64,000 nt of DNA from Paractinoplanes toevensis. GTDB taxonomy: Bacteria; Actinomycetota; Actinomycetes; Mycobacteriales; Micromonosporaceae. Shown piece after piece: positions 51,839 to 60,700 of the stretch. Position 1 is the first letter of the stretch. Each line of letters starts with the position of its first letter. Location of the stretch: contig NZ_BOQN01000039.1 of NCBI RefSeq assembly GCF_018332695.1, positions 26,113-90,112 on the forward strand, written 5' to 3'. The notes below the pieces were generated by a model that did no database searches, had not been told where the DNA came from, and saw nothing but the letters and a program-made list of their open reading frames with translations. A program made the position numbers and the translations under genes.

Positions 51839-52083
51839 GCACGTGCCGCGCCTTTCGCGCACCGGAACGCGCACTCAGCCACGGCAACGCCTCGGCGCCC
51901 GGCATCGCGAATCTTGTGGAGTTGCCGCTCTGTCCTCGCGGGCCGAGAGCGGCGACCACCCTGCGGGAGGTCGATGGCCGCCGCCCGGGACTGTTCGGTG
52001 GGCGGGTCGGGGTTGCGGGGTTGGGCCGGGCCCGCCCGCAGCGGGCGCGCGGAGGGTGAGTTGCACCTGCGGGACCGCGTGCC
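51839..52083 (+). repeat. dispersed intergenic repeat, copy A (most complete)
   Basis: Non-coding stretch shared with 63368-63600 (inverted), 34334-34402 and 25853-25997. Blocks include GCACTCAGCC with CGGCAACGCCT (about 51871-51892), GTTGCCGCTCTGTCC (51921-51935), GCGGGAGGTCGATGGCCG (51963-51980) and CGCCCGCAGCGGGCGCGCGG (52032-52051). Its 481-base gap between P450 and the ABC-2 operon has no gene, promoter or tRNA; open frames in it are shadows. Confidence 0.85.
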
Positions 52084-52209
52084 ACGGGAGTTAGCCGGCG
52101 CGTACCGAAAGATCTTTCGCTCGAAAGCGTCCCGCCCTCCGTTTCCAGGAAGCTTGGGTTGGGGTCCTGTACTTTTCTGGAATTGGCGGGACCCGGCCCG
52201 AACGGATCT

Positions 52210-52998
52210 CTAGTTTCCGGCGCTCTCGTAGCGGCGCAGGCCGCGCCGGAAGACCAGCGCGGCCATGCCCGCGCAGTACACGGCGACCAGTGGGGTCAGC
52301 AGGCCCACCCACTGCGACGACCCGGTGTCCAAGAGGTACGCGATCGGGAAGAAGCTGATGAACGCGAACGGCAGCACCACCCCGAGCACCGCCTTGAGTG
52401 CGAACGGATAGATCGACAGCGGGAACCGGGCCAGGTCGCCGACCTGGTGCATGGCGAAGGCGAACATCGGGCTTGGGCTGTTCAGCCAGAAACAGACCGC
52501 GTTGGTGGCCAGGTTGATGGACAGCTTGATGACCACCGAGCTGATCAGCAGGAGCACGCCCAGCGCGATCCGCCACGGTGTCCACTCGACCGCCGAGTGG
52601 GCCAGCCCGGCGCCGATCATCAGGCCGCCGGTGACGATGTTGCTCAGGCCGTTGATGCCGAGCGCGGCGCTGCTCACCTGTAACGCCACGGGGTACGGCC
52701 GGACCAGGTAGTAGTCCAGTTCGCCACGGTTGATGTGCCAGGCCAGGTTCCACATGCCGTCGAAGAAGAGCGAGCCGACGCCCTCGGCCAGGGCGACCGC
52801 GCCGAACATCATCAGCACCGACCAGAATGTCCAGCCGTTGAGCACCGGCACCTTCGCGAACAGCGCGGACAGGAACACGACGTTGACCACCTGCATCAGC
52901 ACGGTGGCGCCGGCCAGGATCAGGAAGTCGGTTTCGTACTCCATCATCGACCGGAAGTGGGCGCCGAGCAGCCGCAGGTAGAGGCGGGCCGTCCGCAT
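52210..52998 (-). CDS. ABC-2 type transporter permease
   Basis: A 262-residue protein with six membrane segments of the ABC2_membrane_6 type. Blocks include MMEYETDFLILAGATVLMQ, WHINRGELDYYLVRPYP and a C-terminal LTPLVAVYCAGMAALVFRR. It works with the second permease and the ATPase encoded just upstream. The genes are very close (two bases to the next), so one operon is sure. Confidence 0.88.
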   Translation of the reverse strand: MRTARLYLRLLGAHFRSMMEYETDFLILAGATVLMQVVNVVFLSALFAKVPVLNGWTFWSVLMMFGAVALAEGVGSLFFDGMWNLAWHINRGELDYYLVRPYPVALQVSSAALGINGLSNIVTGGLMIGAGLAHSAVEWTPWRIALGVLLLISSVVIKLSINLATNAVCFWLNSPSPMFAFAMHQVGDLARFPLSIYPFALKAVLGVVLPFAFISFFPIAYLLDTGSSQWVGLLTPLVAVYCAGMAALVFRRGLRRYESAGN

Positions 52999-52999
52999 G

Positions 53000-53785
53000 T
53001 CATCCTCCGTTCACGGTGAGGCGGCGCAGCGCGGCCCGCCACACCAGGCGGGCGCCGAACCACAGCGCGAGAACCCAGCCGAGCTGCACGGCGACCAGCA
53101 GCAGCGCCTCCGGTCCATGGACCCGGCCCAGGAAGATCAGCGCGGGGGTGGAGGTGAGCCCGGCGAACGGCGACCACTGCGCCACGGTGGCCAGCCAGTG
53201 CGGCAGGTAGACCAGCGGGATGAGCGCGCCGGAGAGCAGGTTGACCACCGCCAGGCGCGCCCACTGCACGCCCATGTAGTTCTGCGTCCAGAAACAGGCC
53301 AGCGTGCTGACATAGACGATCAAGAATTTCAACGGTACGAGGAGGAGCATGCTCGCCGCGAACAGGGCCAGCGCCCGGCCCGCCGGGAGGTCCACTCCCC
53401 CGGTGACGGCGAGGGTGACGCCGACGACCGCGGCGATCAGCAGCACCTCGATCCACAGTCCACCGAGCGCCTCGGCGAACCGTGCCTTCTGGTAGTCGAC
53501 CGGCTTGACCAGGTCGAGCGCGACGTCGCCGTCGAGGATCCGGAAGGCCATCCGGAAGTCGCCGAGGATCGACACCACCGTGCCGGCGGCGAACGCGACC
53601 AGCAGGTAGGCCCGCATCTGCGGCCAGGTGAAGCCGTTGACCGGCGACTGTTCGAGGATCACCCGCCACACCGCCAGCAGCGCGACCAGCTGCACCAGCA
53701 CGGCGCCCATGCCGAGCAGCAGGCTGAACCGGTAGGTGAGCGCCGCCCGCGCGGTGGCCCGCGCCAGCGCCCGGTAACCCCTCAT
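53000..53785 (-). CDS. ABC-2 type transporter permease
   Basis: A 261-residue six-helix protein, paralogous to its downstream neighbour: RMAFRILDGDVALDLVKPVDYQKARFAEALG is the counterpart of the first family block. It forms a pair with the other permease around the ATPase. The start ATG 53785 overlaps the ATPase stop by four bases, and its stop is one base before the next ATG. Confidence 0.88.
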   Translation of the reverse strand: MRGYRALARATARAALTYRFSLLLGMGAVLVQLVALLAVWRVILEQSPVNGFTWPQMRAYLLVAFAAGTVVSILGDFRMAFRILDGDVALDLVKPVDYQKARFAEALGGLWIEVLLIAAVVGVTLAVTGGVDLPAGRALALFAASMLLLVPLKFLIVYVSTLACFWTQNYMGVQWARLAVVNLLSGALIPLVYLPHWLATVAQWSPFAGLTSTPALIFLGRVHGPEALLLVAVQLGWVLALWFGARLVWRAALRRLTVNGG

Positions 53786-54786
53786 CGCGGCAGCACCAGG
53801 TCGCCCGAGTAGACCCGGCGGATGACGTCCTCGATGCTGGGCTCGTCGACCCGGAAGTCCACCAGTTCGGTCAGCGTGGCCAGGACGGTCACCACCTGCC
53901 CGGCGGTCATCGCGAAACGATCGAAGCGTACGGCGTACCGAAGCGAGGTCTCCTCGATTTTGATCTCCGCGCCGGGCAGGGACGCCTCCAGGGTCTCCAG
54001 CGGCACGGGTCGCTCGGTCTCGACGTGCAGGATGCGCTCGCGGGCGAACTGGTCCTTCACCGCCTCGAGATCGCCGTCGAAGATGATCCGCCCCTCGTCG
54101 ATGATCACCAACCGGCGGCAGAAGCCCTCGATGTCGGCGAGGTCGTGGCTGGTCAGCATGACCGTGACGCCTTCGTCGCGGAGGCTGCGGAAGAACTCCC
54201 GGACCCGGTCCTTGACGGCCAGGTCGAGCCCGATGGTCGGCTCGTCCAGATAGACCACCTGCGGGCCGTGGATGAGGGCCGCGGCCAGGTCGGCGCGCAT
54301 CCGCTGGCCCAGCGACAGCTTCCGGCCGATGACCGGGAGGATCTCGCCGAGCTCGAGGACCTCGTCGAAGCGGGCCAGCCGCTTGCGGTAGGTGGCGTGG
54401 TCGACGCCGTAGATGTCGCGCAGCACCGCGAGCGACTCGGACACCGGCAGGTCCCACCAGAGCTGGGTGCGCTGCCCGAAGAGCACGCCGATCCGGTACG
54501 CCACCGTCGTCCGGTCGCGCTGCGGGTGCAGCCCGTCGATGCGCACCTCGCCGGCGGTCGGCACCAGGATGCCGCTGAGCAGCTTGACGGTGGTCGACTT
54601 GCCGGCGCCGTTCGGCCCGACGTACGCCACCGCCTCGCCCGCCTCGATGGACAGGTCGACGTGATCGACCGCGACCTTGTCGGAGTAGCGCCGGGCGAAC
54701 AGATGCTTGACCGAACCGGCCAGCCCGGAACCCTTGTCGGGCCGGCGAAAAACCTTGGTGAGACCGCGCGCCTCGACGATCGGCAT
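53782..54786 (-). CDS. ABC-2 exporter ATPase
   Basis: A 334-residue ATPase. Walker A is GPNGAGKST at about residues 57-65, the signature is LSLGQRMRADLAAALIHGP, Walker B VVYLDEPTIGLD and the switch His is in LTSHDLADIEGF. A C-terminal extension of about 90 residues follows. The closest relatives are drug or lipid exporters of the DrrA/NatA class. It heads an operon with two permeases. A perfect palindrome lies between its start and the divergent GGDEF-EAL gene. Confidence 0.95.
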   Translation of the reverse strand: MPIVEARGLTKVFRRPDKGSGLAGSVKHLFARRYSDKVAVDHVDLSIEAGEAVAYVGPNGAGKSTTVKLLSGILVPTAGEVRIDGLHPQRDRTTVAYRIGVLFGQRTQLWWDLPVSESLAVLRDIYGVDHATYRKRLARFDEVLELGEILPVIGRKLSLGQRMRADLAAALIHGPQVVYLDEPTIGLDLAVKDRVREFFRSLRDEGVTVMLTSHDLADIEGFCRRLVIIDEGRIIFDGDLEAVKDQFARERILHVETERPVPLETLEASLPGAEIKIEETSLRYAVRFDRFAMTAGQVVTVLATLTELVDFRVDEPSIEDVIRRVYSGDLVLPR

Positions 54787-54834
54787 GCGAAAGCAACCCC
54801 CGTATGGATGCCGGCATTGACCGTCATCACCCTA

Positions 54835-54848
54835 CGGAACCGGTTCCG
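54835..54848. promoter_or_regulatory. perfect palindrome between ABC-2 ATPase and GGDEF-EAL genes
   Basis: CGGAACCGGTTCCG is a 14-base perfect palindrome in the 143-base divergent gap, 48 bases from the ATPase start and 82 bases from the GGDEF-EAL start. It could be a repressor site for the exporter operon. The strength of evidence is the long perfect symmetry. Confidence 0.5.
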
Positions 54849-54929
54849 CACCGCAATCGAATTCCCTGGCTACCGAATCGCACCCGGCATTTCGGTCACC
54901 TTCCGTTATCGCGGCCCGATGGTCGGGGC

Positions 54930-57266
54930 GTGCCAAAAGCGCTCTCCACCCGCGGTATCAGTGCGTTGACCCTGCTCGGCGTCGCCCTGTTCGTGTTCAC
55001 CGTGGGCTGGTTCCTGATCGGGCTCGGCCACGTCTGGGCGCATCCGGTCCTCGGCTGGGTCGCGCTGCCGTTCATGGCGGTGCTGGCCGGCCAGGCCTGC
55101 CTGCGGGTCTGGCGGCGCGCCGACCTCAGCGCCACCGGCCGCACGTTCTGGCTGCGGATCGGGCTGACCAGCCTGGTGCTCGGCGCCGGGGTGATCAGCA
55201 ATGCGGTCGACGCCACCGGCGGCCCGGACGCACCCTCCCGGTACGTCAGCCCGCTCACCTCGGCGCTGCTGCTCGGACTGCTGTTCTTCGCCTTCGGCGC
55301 CATGCTGCGGCTAACCTCCTGGCACCGGACCGGCCCGGAGTGGATCCGGTTCGGGGTGGACGCCGCCATCGTGCTGGTCACCGTGGGCGTGCTGGTCTGG
55401 CACTACTCGCTACGGCACATGTGGATCAAGGACGCCGGGTCCATCCTGCCCCTGGTCGCGGTCATCACGCTCGTGCTCATCACCGCACTGGCCGTGATCA
55501 AGATGACCTTCGCCGGCTCCGGGCACCTCGACCGGCGGGCACTGGGCATCATCACCGGCGGCGCGGCGCTCGCCGCGGCCGGCGGTGCCCTGGCTCCCTA
55601 CCTGCGGGACACCCCGCAACTCTCCGGAACCATGCTCGCCGCCGCCCTGGTCTCGCTGGCCCTCCAGCTCGCGGCGGAACGTCAGCTCCGCGCGCCGGCC
55701 ACCCCGGGAGTCCGGGCGTCCACCCGCCGCTTCACCGTCCTGCCCTACGCCGCCCTCGTGGCCGCCGACCTCACCCTGATCGCCGCCGCCGTCCGGACCG
55801 GCGGGGAACTGCTGCTGCTGGCGATCTGCGCGGTGGTCCTGAGCGGGCTCGTGGCGTTCCGGCAGGTGTCGGCGCTGCGGGAGAACAACCGGCTGCTCGA
55901 CACCGTCGACGGCAACATGCGGCAGATGCGCGACTACCAGGAGCAGCTCGATCATGAGGTGACCCACGATCCGCTGACCGGGATGCCGAACCGGACGTTG
56001 TTCACCGCCGCGCTGGCCGCGGGCGGGCCGTTCCACCTGGCGCTGCTGGACCTCGACGACTTCAAACTGATCAACGACCGGCTCGGCCACAACACCGGCG
56101 ACCGGATGCTGCTGGCGATCGGGGAACGGCTGTCGGCCGCGATCGGACCGGCCGACATCGCGGCCCGGCTCGGCGGCGACGAGTTCGCCCTGCTGCTGGC
56201 CGGTCGCACCGACGACGAGGCGGCCGCGCTGCTGGACCGGCTGCTCGACGTCGTGCGCCGGCCGCTGACGGTCGGCCGACACGAGATGACGCCGCAGGTC
56301 AGCATGGGCGCGACCGGCACCGGGCCCGGCGACACCCCGGAGGAGCTGCTGCGCCGCGCGGACGTGGCGATGTACGCGGCCAAGAGCGTGGGCGGCGACC
56401 GCTGGGCCTGGTTCGACCCGATCATGGACCAGCTCGCCGCCACCGACGCCCTGCTCGGCGCGAACCTGATGCAGGCGATCGGCCGCGACGAGCTGTTCCT
56501 GCTCTACCAGCCGATCGTCGAGCTGCCGGACGGCCGGTTCGCCGGGGTGGAGGCGCTGGTCCGCTGGCGGCACCCCGAGCACGGCCTGGTCTCCCCGGCC
56601 GTCTTCATCCCGCTCGCCGAACGCAACGGGTACATCGTCGAGCTGGGCCGGTGGGTGCTGGAACAGGTGATCCGGCAGGCCGCGGCCTGGCAGCGGGAGT
56701 ACGGCGACCGCGCCCCGGCGAAGGTCAGCGTCAACATCTCGGCCCGCCAGCTGCAGGAGCCCGGCTTCCCCGCCGAGCTGGCCGCGCTGCTCGCCCGTGA
56801 GGGCGCCGACCCGCGCGGCCTGGTGGCCGAGGTGACCGAGACCGCGGTGCTCGGCACCGGCGCCGCGCTGGACGCCGTGAAGGCGATCAGCGCGCTGGGC
56901 CTACGGGTCGCCCTGGACGACTTCGGCACCGGCCAGTCGTCGCTGAGCCTGCTGGTCGACTGCCCGGCCCAGATCCTCAAGGTCGACAAGTCGTTCGTCG
57001 ACGGCGTGACGACGGCCAGCCCGCAGGCGGTGATCGTGGACAGCCTGATCGCCATCACCGAAGGCCTGCGGATCGAGGCGGTCGCCGAGGGCGTCGAGAC
57101 CGCCGAGCAGGCCGAACGGCTCCACCGGGCCGGCTACCGGCTGGCCCAGGGCTTCCACTTCGCCCGCCCGCTGCCCGCCGAGGACGTGGCCCTGCTCATC
57201 GACGCCGATCGGGCCCGGCCCGCTCAGGACGGCGTCGGGGCCGGGCACTCCGGGCAGCGGGAGTAG
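54930..57266 (+). CDS. membrane GGDEF-EAL protein (c-di-GMP metabolism)
   Basis: A 778-residue protein with about ten membrane helices (residues 1-310), a linker coiled segment, then GGDEF and EAL domains. GGDEF is intact at residue 415 (RLGGDEFAL), so diguanylate cyclase activity is possible. EAL is intact at residue 541 (GVEALVRW) with DDFGTGQSSL near 665, so phosphodiesterase activity is possible too. Which one dominates cannot be read from sequence. GTG 54930 is chosen because it begins just before the first helix; ATG 54804 would add a non-homologous stretch. The 3' end overlaps the converging lipoprotein gene. Confidence 0.9.
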   Translation: MPKALSTRGISALTLLGVALFVFTVGWFLIGLGHVWAHPVLGWVALPFMAVLAGQACLRVWRRADLSATGRTFWLRIGLTSLVLGAGVISNAVDATGGPDAPSRYVSPLTSALLLGLLFFAFGAMLRLTSWHRTGPEWIRFGVDAAIVLVTVGVLVWHYSLRHMWIKDAGSILPLVAVITLVLITALAVIKMTFAGSGHLDRRALGIITGGAALAAAGGALAPYLRDTPQLSGTMLAAALVSLALQLAAERQLRAPATPGVRASTRRFTVLPYAALVAADLTLIAAAVRTGGELLLLAICAVVLSGLVAFRQVSALRENNRLLDTVDGNMRQMRDYQEQLDHEVTHDPLTGMPNRTLFTAALAAGGPFHLALLDLDDFKLINDRLGHNTGDRMLLAIGERLSAAIGPADIAARLGGDEFALLLAGRTDDEAAALLDRLLDVVRRPLTVGRHEMTPQVSMGATGTGPGDTPEELLRRADVAMYAAKSVGGDRWAWFDPIMDQLAATDALLGANLMQAIGRDELFLLYQPIVELPDGRFAGVEALVRWRHPEHGLVSPAVFIPLAERNGYIVELGRWVLEQVIRQAAAWQREYGDRAPAKVSVNISARQLQEPGFPAELAALLAREGADPRGLVAEVTETAVLGTGAALDAVKAISALGLRVALDDFGTGQSSLSLLVDCPAQILKVDKSFVDGVTTASPQAVIVDSLIAITEGLRIEAVAEGVETAEQAERLHRAGYRLAQGFHFARPLPAEDVALLIDADRARPAQDGVGAGHSGQRE

Positions 57267-57712
57267 ACGATCCGGTCGTTCAGATCGGGGTCGCCGACGT
57301 AGAAGACCAGGACCACCGACGAGCCGCGGGTCTGTGCCTCCAGCTTGTTGATGCTGGCCCGCACCTCGCGGCCGGCGATCATCAGGAAGTTGAGCCGCAC
57401 GTAGTCGTCGGGGCCGTCCGGATCGGCCAGCGACGGGCCCAGCTCCCACTCGCCGAGGCCGGCCGCGCGGTCCCGTTTCTGGTCGAAGCCCGCCGGCAGG
57501 TCGTCCGGGAACGGGACGAACATGAAGCCCAGGTCGTCGCCGGCGAACCGCTCGGCGGTGAAGGTCAGCACCCCGCCGCGCTCGGAGTCCTTCCAGGCGC
57601 CGATCAGGTCGGCGCGTTCGAGGTCGGGTGCCGGCGGCTGCGGTGGGGCGCCGACCGGCGTGCAGCCGGTCAGCGCCACCGCGAGGAGCAGTCCGAGGAA
57701 CGGTTTACGCAT
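57224..57712 (-). CDS. small lipoprotein, possible immunity protein to the RHS protein
   Basis: A 162-residue lipoprotein: lipobox LTGC (Cys17), then a small beta-rich domain with ADLIGAWKDSERGGVLTFTAERF and DGPDDYVRLNFLMI. No family was recognised. Its ATG at 57712 overlaps the RHS stop as TGATG (one shared base), the arrangement of toxin-immunity pairs. Being a lipoprotein, it could protect from outside; whether the RHS protein is a toxin is an inference. The 3' end overlaps the converging GGDEF-EAL gene by 43 bases. Confidence 0.75.
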   Translation of the reverse strand: MRKPFLGLLLAVALTGCTPVGAPPQPPAPDLERADLIGAWKDSERGGVLTFTAERFAGDDLGFMFVPFPDDLPAGFDQKRDRAAGLGEWELGPSLADPDGPDDYVRLNFLMIAGREVRASINKLEAQTRGSSVVLVFYVGDPDLNDRIVYSRCPECPAPTPS

Positions 57713-60700
57713 CAGGGACAGAGGCCGTTCGGCAGGTTGATCGGGATCGGGCCGATGATCGGGAACGGCATGCACCAGTTCTCCATCGTGCCGGGCGGCA
57801 TGAAGGGGTCCGGCTCGCCGCCCTGCGGGAAGGGTACCGGGATGGGCAGCCCGGGAATGCGGCGCATGGCGGCGGGCAGGTGCGGTGCCTGGCCGCCCGG
57901 GAAGGTCTCCCGCCACCGCACCGACTGGCGCAGGTAGTGCTCCCAGGATTTCGCGTCGTGGCCGTCGCCGGAGGAGCTGTCCTTTCCGTAGTCGCCCGCC
58001 TTGTCCGGAGAGGGCATCGCCGAGCCGATCGTGCTGGCGTTGGTGAGGTGGAACTCCACGACCGGGCTCTCGTCGCCGTCGTAGCCGAGCAGTTGCCAGT
58101 TCATGTCGTAGGAGCCGACGAACGCCTGCACCAGCGGCATGCCGTAGGTGCCCCAGCTCTTGATGCTGACCGCGTTGCGGCGGGCCGCGTCCTTGCGCTG
58201 GTCGGCCGACTGGTTCGCGTAGTGGTAGTTCTCCGATCCGTGGACGAAGTGGAACATGAACCCGATGTTGGCCAGCGGCAGCTGGTTGGCGACGTTCGAC
58301 ACCGCCGTGTGGAAGGAGTCGAGCGTCCGGATCTCGTTGGTGAACGGGTCACCGTCGCGGAAGAGCAGATTGGTGCGGCCCGCGTACTGGCCGCCCTTGC
58401 ACCAGAACTCCCACGGCCGGCAGCTCGTCATGGCCACCCCGAGCCACTTGTAGAACAGCGCCCCCGAGGTGAGCTTGTTGGAGCCGGGCTCGTGGCAGTA
58501 CTCCGGGGTGTCCTCGCCGCAGACCGGCGGCTGCACCCGGGGCCGGATGGTCGGGCCGGGCGGGATGATCGGGATCGCGCCGGACGGGTCGACCGCCACG
58601 GTCGGCTGGCCGGCCACGTAGGTGTAGGTGCCCTGGGTCGGCGTCCGGGCGCCGGCCGGTGCCGGGTCCACCGAGCCGAACCGGCCGGTCGACGGATCGT
58701 AGGTCCGGGCCGGGAAGGCGTACTGCCCGCCCAGCGTGGAGTCCTGGTAGGCGCCGGTGAACCGGACCGGGTTCTCCACCGTGGCGGCCGTGCCGGCCGC
58801 GGTGCCGTCGGTGCGCGGATTGCCGTACGGGTCGTAGTCGTACGCGGCCAGGACGCCACCGTCCGGGCCGATCACGTCGGCCACCCCGCCGAGCCAGTCC
58901 GGCAGGTACGGGTCGGTCTGCTTGCCGGTGAGCAGCGCGAGCGCGGTGCCCTTGACCCCGTCGAGGAAACCGCGGCGGCTGGTCGCGGTCGCCGTGCTCG
59001 TGGTCTCGAGGGCCAGTTGCGCCTGCGGGGCGTTCACGTCGAACGACCAGGCGGTGCTGCGCGGCCCGGAGGCCAGGTCGGTCACGGCCGAGAGCCGCAG
59101 GTGCTGGGCGTCGTACGTGTAACTGGTCCGCACCCCGCCGACGGTGGCCGACGCGAGCGTACGGTCGATGTTGTAGGCGAAGGTGTCGTTGCCGGCCCGC
59201 ACCTGGTTGCCCTGCGCGTCGTAGGAGTACTTCGTGGTGGCGCCGCCGACCACCGACGCCTCGGTCAGCTGGTCCCCCTCGTCGTAGCGGTACTTGGTGA
59301 CCGAGCTGCCGGCCGTGCCGGTCAGCGTCTGGGACATCCGATTGCCGACCTCGTCGTAGCGGTAGGCGTAGCCGCCGGTCGGATCGGCCGCGGACAGCAG
59401 CCGGTCCGACTTGTCGTAGGTGTAGCCGACGGTCTGGCTGCGGTCGGCCCGGGTCGTGGTGATCGCGGTCGGGTTGCCGGTCGGGTCCCGGGTCAACTGG
59501 TAACGGGCCACCGTTCCGGTGTCGTCGTGACTGTGCACGTCGACCAGCCGGCCGGCCCGGTCGAAGCCGCGGTCGGTGACCGGCCCGCCGCCGGGATAGG
59601 TGGTCCGCGCCAGGTTACCGGCCGCGTCGTAGGAGAAGCCGTACGCGGCCTGCGCGCTGCCGGCCACCCCGCCCTGCACGGTGAGCCCGGTCATCTCGTT
59701 CGACTCGTCGAAGCTCGCGTTGACCTTGGTGCCGTCCGGCCAGGTCCGCGAGGTGACGTTGCCGTTCAGGTCGTACCCGTAGGCGAAGGTCTGGCTGCCC
59801 CGGGTGACCGAGGTGAGCAGGCCGACGTCGTCGTAGCCCTGCAGCCGCAGTCCGGCCTGGTCGGCCATGCTGGTCAGCTGGTTGCGGGCGTCGTAACCCC
59901 AGGCGTACAGGACGGTGCCGCCGACGTCCTGACCGACCCGGCGGCCGAGGATGTCGTAGGTGGTGCTGATCGTGCGGGCGGTGACGTCGGCGGAGCCCGG
60001 GACCACCACCGCGGTCGTGTGGCCCTCGGCGTCGTACCGGTAACTGCCCTGCCGCCCGAGGGCGTCGGTCGAGGAGACCAGACGACCGAGCACATCGTAC
60101 GAGTACCGGGTGACGTGCTCGTTCGGGTCGACCCGCGCCGTGGAGCGCCCCACCCGGTCGTACGAGTAACCGGTGACGCCGCCGTCCGGCCCGACGACCT
60201 TGACCAGCCGGTCGCCGTCGTCGTAGCCGTACTTCGCCGAGTGCCCGTTCGCGTCGGTCACCGCGACCGAGCGGTTGTTGGCGTCGTAACTGGTGCGCAC
60301 GGTGTTGCCCAGCGGATCGGTCCCCGAGATCTGGTTGCGGGCCGCGTCGTAGGCGTACCGGGTGGTGTAGTCGGCCGGGTCGGCGCCCGGCTCGTTGCCC
60401 CGCGCGTCCACCGAGGTGACCAGGTTGCCGTCGTCGTCGTAGGTGAAGGTGGTCGACCCGCCGGCCGCGGCGGTGCTCTTGATCAGGTGACCGGCCAGGT
60501 CGTACTCCTGCACCGACGTGCCGCCGCCCGGGCTGTGCGTCGCGGTCGGGCGGTCGAGGGCGTCGTAGTCGGTGGTCAGCGTGCGACCGGTGGCGTCCAC
60601 CGTGGCCGACACGTTGCCGTTGTGGTCGTACCGCGTCTGGGTCGCCTTGCCGAACGGGTCGATCCGGGCGATCAGCCGGTTCAACTCGTCGAACCTCGCA

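Noticed and set aside
51753..52094. Short open frames inside the intergenic repeat.
   Set aside because: Repeat copies carry them in different frames and with deletions; this is non-coding DNA.
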